Positions 39,193 through 47,155 of a DNA stretch of 64,000 bases are shown one piece after another; the first letter of the stretch is position 1; each line of letters starts with the position of its first letter. This DNA comes from Pseudomonas baetica (GTDB lineage Bacteria; Pseudomonadota; Gammaproteobacteria; Pseudomonadales; Pseudomonadaceae): positions 1 to 64,000 of the forward strand of contig NZ_JAIHLQ010000006.1 of the NCBI RefSeq assembly GCF_019733355.1, given 5' to 3'. The notes below the pieces were generated by a model. It saw only the letters and a list, made by a program, of their open reading frames with translations. It did not search any database and was not told where the DNA came from. A program made the translations under genes and the position numbers.

Positions 39193-39681
39193 TTAGAGAG
39201 CGGCAAGCTCTTCATTGATGATGCATGTCAGCTTGTCGCCATGTTCCTTGCGTACAAGTTCGCCAAGCATCGAGGTGTATGCGGCCTTAATCTCGTATGT
39301 TTTACCGTCGCTCAGCTCAAACACAATCTTCTGCTTGATCGATTTCCTCAGAGCCTTCAAATCCTCCAACTCTGCGGCCATAAGCCCAATAGCTTCCTCA
39401 AAAAAACCGAAGTCATTGGTAGGTACGGGCAGAGGGAAGTCGTCTCCCGGTGCTAGGTCGTAGCCTGATTGTTTGAGTGCAGAGCACACAGCTGATACCG
39501 CCTCGTCAGTGCATGACGTATCGAGGTGTCCCAGACCTTGGTCGACCAGGTGCCCGACCTTTACTCCATTGATAATCAAATCGGCCGACCACATGCGGCC
39601 ATCCATTCCATTCGCTGCCTTGAAGTTCTTCAGAGCGATGCCAGCCTGAATGGAGCGTTTGATGTTGTCGATCAGTTGCAT
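39193..39681 (-). CDS. Hypothetical protein, 162 aa
   Basis: ATG 39681 (MQLIDNIKRSIQAGIALKNFKAANG) follows GAGG and is 30 bp from the promoter. A mixed fold with WSADLIINGVKVGHLVDQGLG and a C-terminal strand-helix (KIVFELSDGKTYEIKAAY). It precedes the sigma factor by 51 bp and may be co-regulated. Not recognised; could be an anti-sigma-like partner but no evidence for that. Confidence 0.65.
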   Translation of the reverse strand: MQLIDNIKRSIQAGIALKNFKAANGMDGRMWSADLIINGVKVGHLVDQGLGHLDTSCTDEAVSAVCSALKQSGYDLAPGDDFPLPVPTNDFGFFEEAIGLMAAELEDLKALRKSIKQKIVFELSDGKTYEIKAAYTSMLGELVRKEHGDKLTCIINEELAAL

Positions 39682-39710
39682 TTTTAGTTCCCTCAGAAGT
39701 TGATGAGGGG

Positions 39711-39739
39711 ATTGTGGGGTGAGCCTGGGTGTGCCAGAA
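39711..39739 (-). promoter_or_regulatory. Family-P promoter of the sigma-factor unit
   Basis: -35 TTCTGG (39734-39739), 17 bp, -10 CACAAT (39711-39716), leader CCCCTCATCAACTT. If the RpoH-like protein reads this family, it would control itself. Confidence 0.8.
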
Positions 39740-39782
39740 CCACCTTCAACTAGATTGGGATTGTCGCGCGAACTTGAGGATC

Positions 39783-39935
39783 CTAAGCCTTGCGCCAGAA
39801 TGCGATTAGGCTGTCGGTGCCCCAATAGCAATCCTCTGCGAGCTTCTTGAAAAACTCCTTTCCGTCGTTGTAGCGGACATCAATCAAGCCAGTTACTGGG
39901 CGGCCTTTACGATCCCAAGATACCCAATCCTTCAT
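39783..39935 (-). CDS. Hypothetical 50-aa protein
   Basis: ATG 39935 follows a perfect GGAGG. The protein starts MKDWVSWDRKGRPVTGLIDV and ends W-G-T-D-S-L-I-A-F-W-R-K-A; compact with four Trp, likely folded. Upstream has a GTTTGGGTAG motif but no family-P element. Not recognised. Confidence 0.65.
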   Translation of the reverse strand: MKDWVSWDRKGRPVTGLIDVRYNDGKEFFKKLAEDCYWGTDSLIAFWRKA

Positions 39936-40045
39936 GGTTTGTTCCTCCAGTTCCCGGAAGTCGGTGTCGAAAATGAAATTGCTGTTCGGCTCAGTCTATT
40001 GACCCAGGCGCTCTGAGTGCTACCCAAACTGGGGATCAAAACCCT

Positions 40046-40501
40046 CTAAACTCGGGTTTCTTTAGCAAGCAACGGCGCCGGTTGAATACGCTGGGTCAAA
40101 TATCGCCCGATCAGGACCGCGGCCACAACATAAGCTACCCAAGACAAGCCCTGGGTGAGCGCCGGGGTTAAGGGGTCAACAGAGCTCACCATGCTAAGCA
40201 GCGCAGCTGCACTACTGCGCGCCAGGCAGTCCATCAGCAAGGCCAGCATGAAGATGCGTGCATCGGCCCAAGTAAGTGACCATTTCGCATTTTTGTCGGC
40301 ATCGGGATACCAGTGTTTGCGAGCCAGCTGCATCAGCGGGGTTACGACCAAAGATGCAAAAACCAATGCAACGGTTTCGTTCGGCGCTTCCTGAATCAGA
40401 CCGGTATGCAGCAGGGCGAGGACGGCAACGTTCGATAACAGAATGCTCAGTACGAACCCGGCCCAGGTGTAGTTCACGCGGTTGCAGAACAGATATTTCA
40501 T
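40046..40501 (-). CDS. Membrane protein, 151 aa
   Basis: Four hydrophobic segments are visible (WAGFVLSILLSNVAVLALLH, VALVFASLVVTPLMQLA, IFMLALLMDCLARSSAAALLSM, LSWVAYVVAAVLIGRYL), so a four-span inner membrane protein with a charged loop (KHWYPDADKNAK). Own promoter. Function unknown. Confidence 0.7.
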   Translation of the reverse strand: MKYLFCNRVNYTWAGFVLSILLSNVAVLALLHTGLIQEAPNETVALVFASLVVTPLMQLARKHWYPDADKNAKWSLTWADARIFMLALLMDCLARSSAAALLSMVSSVDPLTPALTQGLSWVAYVVAAVLIGRYLTQRIQPAPLLAKETRV

Positions 40502-40534
40502 GATTGGCTCACTTTCTGGATGGCTAGAAGTTGA

Positions 40535-40563
40535 AGATTGAATGGGATTCAGGCATGCCAGAA
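40535..40563 (-). promoter_or_regulatory. Family-P promoter
   Basis: -35 TTCTGG (40558-40563), CAT instead of CAC, 17 bp, -10 CAATCT (40535-40540), leader TCAACTTC. Confidence 0.6.
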
Positions 40564-40577
40564 TCCCCCGCGTGGAC

Positions 40578-41153
40578 TTAGGCTGCGATTTTGTCTGGCG
40601 TCTTTACCCACATGCCGCTCGCATTCTGGTAGCCAGCGGCGTGAAGCATGGTGCGGCCCAGACGTGTTGCCAGAAGGTAGCCGTCGTCTTCAATCCCTTG
40701 CAGTTCAGTTGTGAGGCCAGCCTCATGAAATGCTGCCAGGCACTCCTGCGTGGTTGTCTCGCGGTTGGCCATGGCAACGTACTGGTCGAAGGTCACACCA
40801 AGCTTGAGCATGGTGCCGTTAGCCTTGAGGAAGTCCAGTTCATCGACGATGTTGGAAGCGAGCTCAAGCTCTGCCCGAAGGCCCAGTCCAGTCAGCCCTA
40901 ACTTCTTTTCCGTGATGCTGCAGGTGCTGTGCATGAATAAGATGCCCTCAACCCTCGCAGTGGCCGTAACGAAGAAGCGCTCTCCATGCCGATTGGTGAC
41001 CAAGCAGGCAAAGACCTGTCCATCCAGGGAGTAGAAGAGGATGCCGCCAGCAAAGCGCTTGTAGAAGCCGCTCTCGTCACCCGTGGTTGGTGTCTCTGCA
41101 ACGATCTTCGCCGCGGGAATCCACTTGTTGCCTGGGGTGATGATGTGTTCCAT
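40578..41153 (-). CDS. Hypothetical protein, 191 aa
   Basis: ATG 41153 (MEHIITPGNKWIPAAKIVAETPTT) follows AGGAG; the frame to 41198 is rejected. Beta-rich first half (GGILFYSLDGQVFACLVT), then a long helical segment (ELELASNIVDELDFLKANGT) and a C-terminal region with HAAGYQNASGMWVKTPDK. Not recognised. 29 bp from its promoter. Confidence 0.7.
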   Translation of the reverse strand: MEHIITPGNKWIPAAKIVAETPTTGDESGFYKRFAGGILFYSLDGQVFACLVTNRHGERFFVTATARVEGILFMHSTCSITEKKLGLTGLGLRAELELASNIVDELDFLKANGTMLKLGVTFDQYVAMANRETTTQECLAAFHEAGLTTELQGIEDDGYLLATRLGRTMLHAAGYQNASGMWVKTPDKIAA

Positions 41154-41181
41154 GTTGCGCTCCTGATTAGTTGATACCCCT

Positions 41182-41210
41182 ATTAGAAGAGCGTCCAACG
41201 TGTGCCAGAA
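41182..41210 (-). promoter_or_regulatory. Family-P promoter
   Basis: -35 TTCTGG (41205-41210), 17 bp, -10 TCTAAT (41182-41187), leader AGGGGTATCAACT. Confidence 0.75.
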
Positions 41211-41243
41211 GCGGGCGGAACAGATTTAATTCACCCGGGTTTT

Positions 41244-41597
41244 CTAGCTCGCAAGAACCAATGTTGGGTTCTTCTTTCGATTCCGGATGTTGGCTCTCAA
41301 TGCTTTAAGATCGGCAGCGGCGTCGTCGTGGTAATCGGCGATGACATAGCGACGACCACTGTCCGTCGTGATGATATCGGCACCAACAGTCTTGATCCGA
41401 GTTGTTTGGATGGGTGTTTCGTCTTCAAAGCCGATTCGGCCGTATGTGAAGCCGCCGGCCTTTGGCAGCAGCTGTGCACCATCATGCACAAGTCGAAAAC
41501 CTGATATCACGCCATCGGCCTTTTCTTGTTTGGCACGATCGAGAGCGGCCTGGATGTGCGGGGCGTGCTTGGCGAACGGTGGATGATGCTTGCGCAT
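41244..41597 (-). CDS. Hypothetical protein, 117 aa
   Basis: ATG 41597 (MRKHHPPFAKHAPHIQAALDRAKQEKAD) follows AGGAAGG; frames extending to 41744 lack support. Basic His-rich N-terminus, beta-rich middle (GFRLVHDGAQLLPKAGGFTYGRI) and a basic tail (RNIRNRKKNPTLV). 46 bp after 41644-42279, likely one transcript. Unknown. Confidence 0.65.
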   Translation of the reverse strand: MRKHHPPFAKHAPHIQAALDRAKQEKADGVISGFRLVHDGAQLLPKAGGFTYGRIGFEDETPIQTTRIKTVGADIITTDSGRRYVIADYHDDAAADLKALRANIRNRKKNPTLVLAS

Positions 41598-41643
41598 GAA
41601 GACCTTCCTGATTTGGGGAGGGCGCCGGGCCCCCTGGTATGCT

Positions 41644-42279
41644 CTACGCGGCCACTTTGTTCTGTTCGAACCGCCAGTTGGCATGCTGGCCGCCTTCGGA
41701 CTCCTGTTCGAGACGCTCGCGGGAGAAGTTAGTGGTGCCTTCACCCATGGTGATGCTTACCAGCTGCGATACGTGATCAGCAGTGAACTCTCCCTTGATC
41801 CCAGCAACAGTACGATCGGCGTCGTACATAGTCTGGGCTGGGATAGCAGCCAAAGTGGCCTCCATTGCAGGAACAAGCAGATTGCATTGCTGCAGGGTGG
41901 TGATCAGGTCGACATCCCGCTGGATGCACACCGCGCTCCCGCTCGCGATCAAGTCACACAGCGCCTGCATCTCAGAGCGTTGGCTTTGGCCGTTTGGGCC
42001 TCGCCCGTGTTGTCGAATGGCATGGTCTACAGCCTTTTGATAGGAACGCTCGGAAATCCCGTCGAGGACAAACGTTGCAGCAACTGCATAGGCGCTTGCG
42101 AGCTTAGGATCCCAATAGGAGGTTGTGTAATCAGCGAGAAGGATGACCTTAACAAATTGCTCCGATCGGCCCTGAATGCAAACCCGAGCTCGAGCGCTCA
42201 CATTTCGGACAACGCCTTGAGCGTTATAGAGATGAAAGGCCTGGTTGAGGTTTAGGGGGGTGGCTTGTGCTGTTTTCAT
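41644..42279 (-). CDS. Hypothetical protein, 211 aa
   Basis: Starts MKTAQATPLNLNQAFHLYNAQGVVRNVSARARVCIQ; helical core with LLVPAMEATLAAIPAQTMYD and a polar C-terminus (WRFEQNKVAA). GGAG before the ATG, 31 bp from a clear promoter. First gene of the pair with 41244-41597. Not recognised. Confidence 0.7.
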   Translation of the reverse strand: MKTAQATPLNLNQAFHLYNAQGVVRNVSARARVCIQGRSEQFVKVILLADYTTSYWDPKLASAYAVAATFVLDGISERSYQKAVDHAIRQHGRGPNGQSQRSEMQALCDLIASGSAVCIQRDVDLITTLQQCNLLVPAMEATLAAIPAQTMYDADRTVAGIKGEFTADHVSQLVSITMGEGTTNFSRERLEQESEGGQHANWRFEQNKVAA

Positions 42280-42309
42280 CAGGACTTGCTCCAGTTAGTT
42301 AATGGAGCA

Positions 42310-42338
42310 ATGGTCAACTGGTCTTTCATGTGGCAGAA
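42310..42338 (-). promoter_or_regulatory. Family-P promoter
   Basis: -35 TTCTGC (42333-42338), 17 bp, -10 GACCAT (42310-42315), leader TGCTCCATTAAC. Confidence 0.8.
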
Positions 42339-42356
42339 GCCGTTGAGGTGAATTGC

Positions 42357-42710
42357 CTAATGGAACTCCTTGTCCTCCGGAACCGCCGTCGGCCAGTGCT
42401 CACAGCAACCCTTTCGCTGGCACCGGAGGAACTTTGAAATTCCCACTGCTGGCTCTTTGTCACAAAGCACTGTTCGAAGCCCACAGGCGGGATTTGAACC
42501 ATCCAGCACGATGTGTGCTTTCTTGGAAAATCTGGTGTCTGGCCGGGAAAAAAAGCTGGCGTCTCGAAAAGCCGCTTTGATGATGTTTACGGAGGGCCCT
42601 GCGTCCTTAACGATGACTCCTTCTTCGCCTTGGCAGCTATCACACAGTCCAATTTGTGAAGCTTCGAGTTCGGTCCAGCAACTGTCACAGTGCTCTAAAT
42701 CGTGGTCCAT
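42357..42710 (-). CDS. Zinc-ribbon-like protein, 117 aa
   Basis: Two C-x-x-C pairs near the N-terminus (C-D-S-C-W and C-D-S-C-Q, 15 residues apart) form a zinc ribbon; more Cys lie near the C-terminus (CQRKGCCEHW). The start has AAGGAG upstream. Downstream of the ribbon-helix-helix gene and after its terminator, so perhaps transcribed separately. Likely nucleic-acid or protein binding. Unknown target. Confidence 0.65.
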   Translation of the reverse strand: MDHDLEHCDSCWTELEASQIGLCDSCQGEEGVIVKDAGPSVNIIKAAFRDASFFSRPDTRFSKKAHIVLDGSNPACGLRTVLCDKEPAVGISKFLRCQRKGCCEHWPTAVPEDKEFH

Positions 42711-42762
42711 ACCTTTCTCCTTATTTCTGAGCGGGACGTCGGTGGTGGCGATTGATAGACAT

Positions 42763-42808
42763 AAAAAAGCCCGGAGCTAGCTCGTTTTACGAGGTTCTTC
42801 CGGGCTTT
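42763..42808 (-). terminator. Rho-independent terminator (minus strand)
   Basis: Outer stem AAAGCCCGGA / TCCGGGCTTT with an inner CTCG-TAAAA-CGAG stem and a T-run. It closes the ribbon-helix-helix gene 42822-43154. Confidence 0.9.
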
Positions 42809-42821
42809 GTGCGAGTTGGTG

Positions 42822-43154
42822 TTAGGCAACGCGCGACTGGGAAACTTCGGTTAATGCCGGCTTGATGGTCATCAATTCCAGAATGGCTTTCTGGTGCGGG
42901 CCATGCATGTTCCGGAAGGCCTTAATGAGTTGCTTCTCGCCTGCAGTCAGGCTGGAGGCATCAACCTGAATTGCGGCTGCTTGGGATTCTTCCGCCAAAC
43001 TAGTCTCCAGGCGGGCAATGATCTCGGAGTTCATGCTTCGATGGTGTACTTTGGCTATGTCGGCAATCTGCTCACGCATTCCGTCAGGGAGGCGGACAAC
43101 GAACTTGTCAGCTGTGCGGCTATTGAAGGGTGCTAGCTTGGGTGTGGTCATCAT
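42822..43154 (-). CDS. Arc-like ribbon-helix-helix protein, 110 aa
   Basis: Residues 15-55 match Arc: DKFVVRLPDGMREQIADIAKVHHRSMNSEIIARLETSL (strand, helix, NSE turn, helix). Followed by a C-terminal tail with a helical LIKAFRNMHGPHQKAILELM. Likely a transcription regulator; the N-terminal arm resembles 18142-18630. Begins ATG ATG behind AGAGG. Promoter variant at 43197. Confidence 0.8.
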   Translation of the reverse strand: MMTTPKLAPFNSRTADKFVVRLPDGMREQIADIAKVHHRSMNSEIIARLETSLAEESQAAAIQVDASSLTAGEKQLIKAFRNMHGPHQKAILELMTIKPALTEVSQSRVA

Positions 43155-43196
43155 GTGTTCCTCTTTTCATGCCGTCGAGTTCGGCTCATGTCGCAC

Positions 43197-43225
43197 AGTT
43201 TTAGGCTTGTTTGTGCGTGCCACCA
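43197..43225 (-). promoter_or_regulatory. Family-P promoter (variant -35)
   Basis: -35 TGGTGG followed by CAC (43220-43225), 17 bp, -10 AAAACT (43197-43202), longer leader (43 bp). Confidence 0.55.
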
Positions 43226-43314
43226 GCACCCCGAAATATCATTATTCCGTATGCCTAGTGGCTAAATAGTATTGATATGGAGCCGAAACGCCAGCCAAAA
43301 CAGGTTCCCGAATT

Positions 43315-43554
43315 TCAGGATGTTTTGGACGTGCTCAGCGCATTCACCATGATCCTGGTGCAGCGCTTACAGCTGACAGATCCGGCTACGGCATAGTTTT
43401 GCCCTGTGTCTTCAGTCAGGGTTACGCCGCAAAGGCTTGTTGTCCCGGCGGAGCGAAATAAGTGAGTAACGCACCCGCCTGCACTAGGTTCATACCGACA
43501 GTAGCCAATCCATGCGTCCGCTGGTTCAGGTACCCACAGTCGAGTGGCCTTCAA
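43315..43554 (-). CDS. Cys-rich zinc-ribbon protein, 79 aa
   Basis: Contains C-G-V-T-L-T ... V-S-C-K-R-C, a pattern repeated in 61952-62260 (C-G-R-T-G ... V-S-C-K-T-C), plus C-R-Y and C-V-T-H. TTG start at 43554 overlaps the preceding stop as TTGA. Probably a small zinc-binding protein. Related small Cys-rich proteins occur in phages and plasmids; function unknown. Confidence 0.6.
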   Translation of the reverse strand: MKATRLWVPEPADAWIGYCRYEPSAGGCVTHLFRSAGTTSLCGVTLTEDTGQNYAVAGSVSCKRCTRIMVNALSTSKTS

Positions 43555-43907
43555 TGCATTTGCCCGCGCTCGTTGAGCACTTGTGCAACCAACCGATTGT
43601 TGATCAGAACGTTGGCGACCAGTTGCTCGCCACGGTTACTGATGAGCTGCTCAAGGGCGTTCTGGCCCTGCAAAGCAAGCTCAGTGTCCACAAAGACTGG
43701 CGACTCTGTAGGTACCAGGGCTTCAAAGGGGATCTCAGCAACACCCATACCGGTGTGCAGCTCAGATACCTTGATGTGAGTGCTGGAGGAGAGGTGACGA
43801 TGAATCGCGAAGGTGAAGGTCTCGCCGGCGATGTCGGAGTCAAAGGTAGCGAATAGCTCAGCAGAGCTTATGCCTTCGCGGGTGGCGAGATTGATTAGCT
43901 GGTTCAA
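43551..43907 (-). CDS. Hypothetical protein, 118 aa
   Basis: The start is probably TTG 43907 (GGAG 7 bp upstream and 32 bp from the -10); ATG 43958 sits inside the promoter. Reads NQLINLATREGISSAELFATFDSD; mixed fold, last part ALEQLISNRGEQLVANVLINN. Overlaps 43315-43554 by TTGA. Unknown. Confidence 0.65.
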   Translation of the reverse strand: MNQLINLATREGISSAELFATFDSDIAGETFTFAIHRHLSSSTHIKVSELHTGMGVAEIPFEALVPTESPVFVDTELALQGQNALEQLISNRGEQLVANVLINNRLVAQVLNERGQMH

Positions 43908-43938
43908 GTGATGACTCCATCTGTAAGTTGATGGAGCC

Positions 43939-43967
43939 ATCATCAGGTCTCCCAGCATGTGCCAGAA
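43939..43967 (-). promoter_or_regulatory. Family-P promoter
   Basis: -35 TTCTGG (43962-43967), 17 bp, -10 GATGAT (43939-43944), leader GGCTCCATCAACTT: near consensus. Confidence 0.85.
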
Positions 43968-44006
43968 CCACCTAGTGGGAATAATTCAGGAAGCATTAGT
44001 CCATGA

Positions 44007-44621
44007 TTAATGAGTCATTCCAGGGGTGTTTGCTGGGTGGCTTTTAAATCTGAGCTGAGGAGATCGAGCCCTCGGAGTGGAGATACCGCGGTCCTGTGCC
44101 AGCTGGGTCCACTTATCTCCAAAGGTCTTACCCAGCCAGCTCTTGACGTAGACCTGGCGGTTCTCAATTTCCAGCGTTGCGGTTGAGCCCGGCATCACGC
44201 TGTAGGTACGTAGCGATAAGCAGTTGTCCTTGGTGACCGTAACAACCCGAACACGCATTTTGGGTTGAAACTTGGAGACCTTGAATGCGAAAGCTTGCTC
44301 GTCATGGCCAGACTCAATCAGGAGAGACTGGATCTGAAGAGCTGATTCTTTGGTGGCCGCCGTCCTGCGAAGTGAGGATCGTACCGTGGGGAGTCTGCGA
44401 GCGAGGAGTAAAGCTGAGACTGCGCAGCCGGCCCAGATCAGTGGTGCCTGGAACCCGGGTAGCAGATTAACTGCGGTCACTGCAGCTGTTGCGATGATTA
44501 GGGTCAGGTGGATCCGCGCTTTTCGCCTCTCTCGCCTGGATTCGAATCTCAAGTCCAGAGATGAAGCGATATCGACCCCTCTAGCTAAGTCCTTGCTGTC
44601 GAGAATTCCGGTTTTACTCAT
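44007..44621 (-). CDS. Membrane-anchored hypothetical protein, 204 aa
   Basis: Start ATG 44621 or TTG 44654, neither with a clear ribosome site. Two membrane spans (HLTLIIATAAVTAVNLLPGF and PLIWAGCAVSALLLARRL) at residues 40-80, followed by a cytoplasmic domain with beta strands (MRVRVVTVTKDNCLSLRTYSV) and a basic tail. A variant promoter may exist near 44680-44708 (GGTGGCAT, -10 AGATAT). Unknown function. Confidence 0.6.
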   Translation of the reverse strand: MSKTGILDSKDLARGVDIASSLDLRFESRRERRKARIHLTLIIATAAVTAVNLLPGFQAPLIWAGCAVSALLLARRLPTVRSSLRRTAATKESALQIQSLLIESGHDEQAFAFKVSKFQPKMRVRVVTVTKDNCLSLRTYSVMPGSTATLEIENRQVYVKSWLGKTFGDKWTQLAQDRGISTPRARSPQLRFKSHPANTPGMTH

Positions 44622-44862
44622 TTTTTTTGCCGGGAGGCGGATGCCCCCAGCCAATCCTGGTGGCTGCGTTAGGAACAGGTATATCTAAAAGATGGCGGCG
44701 ATGCCACCGGAAATTGAATTCTAATATTGGCAATCGAGCAGGTTCTCGCAGGCTTGTTTCAAGCGGCCAACCCACCAAATTGCCAAGTCAAAGCCAGGGC
44801 GCATACCTTCACCCACGGGTTAGCAGCGAGTAATACGGACTGCGCGGGCTCACGCCACACAG

Positions 44863-45174
44863 TCAATGAGCGCCATGAAGGTTTTCGAGTGCCTGTGGAT
44901 CTGGATGCCAGCCGGCCAGCTGGCAGGCTGCATCGAAAGCTGCCATGTCACCAGAGAGGCGGAATTCGGCAGTCATACCCTGGATCTGATGTGCACGATC
45001 CTTCATGCCGCTCACGGTCACTGCAATCGAGTTACCGATGACGCTGGTCATTGCCGATGTGCGCAGGACGTCGGCAGATTCAATCATCTGAATTGCCATT
45101 TCGTCCATGCAGGCTGCGATGGCTGTCAGGTTGGTTTGAGCCGCTTGAGTGTTGATGGTTGGTGCCTGGATCAT
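44863..45174 (-). CDS. Hypothetical protein, 103 aa
   Basis: Helical (TNLTAIAACMDEMAIQMIESADVLR), no membrane span. GAGG upstream of ATG 45174. It lies 20 bp after 45195-45677 and follows it. Unknown. Confidence 0.65.
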   Translation of the reverse strand: MIQAPTINTQAAQTNLTAIAACMDEMAIQMIESADVLRTSAMTSVIGNSIAVTVSGMKDRAHQIQGMTAEFRLSGDMAAFDAACQLAGWHPDPQALENLHGAH

Positions 45175-45194
45175 ATTGTGTTCCTCTGTGTCAG

Positions 45195-45677
45195 TTATCG
45201 AGTGGCCGGGCGAGTAGTGCTCTGCGACCTTGGTGGTTCGTAGATACGGGCAGCCTTGAGCTCTTCTGTGGCGCGAATGAAGGCGGCAGCTTGTTCGTCA
45301 TTTAGTGCAAATACACCGGTACCGCGCAGCGTTTTCAGTCCCGATGCGGCAGCCATTGCCTCGCCGTAGCTCAGGGTGCTCAGAACCGGCTTAACGGTGC
45401 CGTCGGCGGTGGACAAGTCCACTTCAACCAGCAGATTGTTGCCTGCCACTTTGAATCGTACGCTTGGCTGGTAATCGGGATTGAAGGAGGGCTGGTGGGA
45501 GCGCACTTCTTTCATTCCCATGGCCAGACCTTCAAAGAAACCTTCCGCCCAATGCGTGCACACCGTCCAGCGTGTGAAATCGTCACCGAAGTGGCTATAC
45601 GCGTGCTCCGCAGATGCCACGGCAAGGCCTGCTCGGTCTAACGCCCTGGCCAACACTCTCTTGACGCTCTTCAGCAT
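45195..45677 (-). CDS. Hypothetical protein, 160 aa
   Basis: ATG 45677 (MLKSVKRVLARALDRAGLAVAS) follows GGAGG; the longer frame to 45950 is not real. First helix, then T-H-W-A-E-G-F-F-E-G-L-A-M-G-M-K and a beta-rich C-terminal half. Two-gene unit with 44863-45174. Unknown. Confidence 0.7.
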   Translation of the reverse strand: MLKSVKRVLARALDRAGLAVASAEHAYSHFGDDFTRWTVCTHWAEGFFEGLAMGMKEVRSHQPSFNPDYQPSVRFKVAGNNLLVEVDLSTADGTVKPVLSTLSYGEAMAAASGLKTLRGTGVFALNDEQAAAFIRATEELKAARIYEPPRSQSTTRPATR

Positions 45678-45723
45678 GGTCTCTGCCTCCTCAGTTGTTA
45701 CCAAGTCATTGCTTGACGGAGTA

Positions 45724-45752
45724 ATTCTGTGGCCATGTTCTGTGTGCCACAA
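45724..45752 (-). promoter_or_regulatory. Family-P promoter (variant -35)
   Basis: -35 TTGTGG followed by CAC (45747-45752), 17 bp, -10 CAGAAT (45724-45729); 47 bp to the start codon. Confidence 0.65.
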
Positions 45753-45762
45753 TCCCGCAGAA

Positions 45763-45984
45763 TTAGCAGATAGGTGCTGCCGGCGGTGATGCATCCTTAT
45801 CGGCCTGCCGTTTTGCCTTGCGAAGGCTCGCATAGCGTTTTGACTGAGCCGACTTGACTGCCGCCTCAGGGCTGACAGCTTCAATTGAGTAGATATCGCA
45901 CTCCGAATAGTCAGGATCGCTTGGCGACCCGCCATAGCTCCAGCTGCCATTTGGGAAACGAACTACCGTCCAAATCCTGCTCAT
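45763..45984 (-). CDS. Hypothetical protein, 73 aa
   Basis: Begins MSRIWTVVRFPNGSWSYGGSPSDPD, with AGG upstream. A compact beta start and a basic helical C-terminus (VKSAQSKRYASLRKAKRQADK). 37 bp after 46022-46711. Unknown. Confidence 0.6.
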   Translation of the reverse strand: MSRIWTVVRFPNGSWSYGGSPSDPDYSECDIYSIEAVSPEAAVKSAQSKRYASLRKAKRQADKDASPPAAPIC

Positions 45985-46021
45985 GTTTGATACCTGCGTT
46001 AAGTGGGTGAATAAAATGCCG

Positions 46022-46711
46022 TTACCCGGCGAGTGCGACTTGTTGATCTTCAGCAGACCAATCAGTGATATTCCGGTAAGAGTTGACCATTGAGATCAAC
46101 TCTTGTGGGATGACGACCGGCCTGACTGCACCCTTGCCAATTCGGACGAATCGGAGCTTTGCGGTGATGCGCTTGATGACCTTTTGAATGCCCGGTGTCC
46201 CCAACCGCCGGCGCGATGATTGCCAGTTCAACTCTGAGACTTCACGTGCCTCGCAAAGGGATTTCACCGCATATCGGGCTTGGTCGAGGATCGGGCGAGC
46301 CTCTGGTACCTCTTCAGACATCTCCCAGGCGGCCAGGCGGCATGCTGTGTCGATGCACATCCAGCCAGCCTCATTGAAGAGTGACTCATTCGTGCAGGTC
46401 GGATGAGCAGGAGTCATCTCTCGATAACTCCAAGAGCCATCCATGTAGTTGTGACTGGCGGTAGCCTTGAGAGCTGAGGGGTAATCGCTATTGACCCTAC
46501 CGTAAACGTAGGAAGGGCCCGTGTACTGGATGACTGTGTAGTAGTCGGCAATGCGCTGAATCAGCAGTGCTGTGGCTCGACGGATGTTAGATGCAGTGAC
46601 ATCGTCGGCCATCCCCAGTTGAGCGCGCAAGCGGATGCGATCCAGGGGGGCAAGTGATCCAACATCCTTCGCCCCTCTCAGTGTTTGTGCTGAATCTGGT
46701 TGATTTCGCAT
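46022..46711 (-). CDS. Hypothetical protein, 229 aa
   Basis: ATG 46711 (MRNQPDSAQTLRGAKDVGSLAPLDRIRLRAQLG) is 28 bp from the promoter. Helical core with W-M-C-I-D-T-A-C-R-L and a basic C-terminal end (RFVRIGKGAVRPVVIPQELI). No known motif. Leads a pair with 45763-45984. Confidence 0.7.
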   Translation of the reverse strand: MRNQPDSAQTLRGAKDVGSLAPLDRIRLRAQLGMADDVTASNIRRATALLIQRIADYYTVIQYTGPSYVYGRVNSDYPSALKATASHNYMDGSWSYREMTPAHPTCTNESLFNEAGWMCIDTACRLAAWEMSEEVPEARPILDQARYAVKSLCEAREVSELNWQSSRRRLGTPGIQKVIKRITAKLRFVRIGKGAVRPVVIPQELISMVNSYRNITDWSAEDQQVALAG

Positions 46712-46738
46712 GATGCGCCCTCTTAGTTGATGGTCATC

Positions 46739-46767
46739 ATTGTCATAGTGTGTTGCGCGTGGCAGAA
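46739..46767 (-). promoter_or_regulatory. Family-P promoter
   Basis: -35 TTCTGC (46762-46767), 17 bp, -10 GACAAT (46739-46744), leader GATGACCATCAAC. Confidence 0.8.
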
Positions 46768-46778
46768 GCTCTTGAAAA

Positions 46779-47105
46779 TTAAGATTCGCGAATTTCGCCG
46801 CTGGCCCTTGGTCCGTCAAAGTTCGGGTATTTGGAAACAAACACCTTGTTGTGGGCCTGGATCATTTCGGCGGCTTCGCCAGAGATCCCCCAGTGTGCCG
46901 GGAGGCAGCGTTTTCCAGTGAAGGTCGAGCAGGGGTCAACCAGTCCGTACTCCAGATCTAAGTCTTCGCTGCCGAAGCACACGAGCACTTCAGGCGCATC
47001 CAGTTCTGCGTACATGTCGTAATCACTGAGAGGGTAAGTGCCCCACTTCAATTCCGGGTGCATTTCCTGAAGAGTCTTGAGGAGTTCCTCGGTCGAGGGT
47101 GCCAT
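46779..47105 (-). CDS. Hypothetical protein, 108 aa
   Basis: ATG 47105 (MAPSTEELLKTLQEMHPELKWGTYPL) follows AAGGA. Acidic, with several Asp clusters (DAPEVLVCFGSEDLDLEYG). 50 bp downstream of the multi-HTH gene, probably one transcript. Unknown. Confidence 0.65.
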   Translation of the reverse strand: MAPSTEELLKTLQEMHPELKWGTYPLSDYDMYAELDAPEVLVCFGSEDLDLEYGLVDPCSTFTGKRCLPAHWGISGEAAEMIQAHNKVFVSKYPNFDGPRASGEIRES

Positions 47106-47155
47106 TTCATTTCCTTGGTGCGCCAGCGGGCAGCTTATTGAGATTGTCGAGGGGC

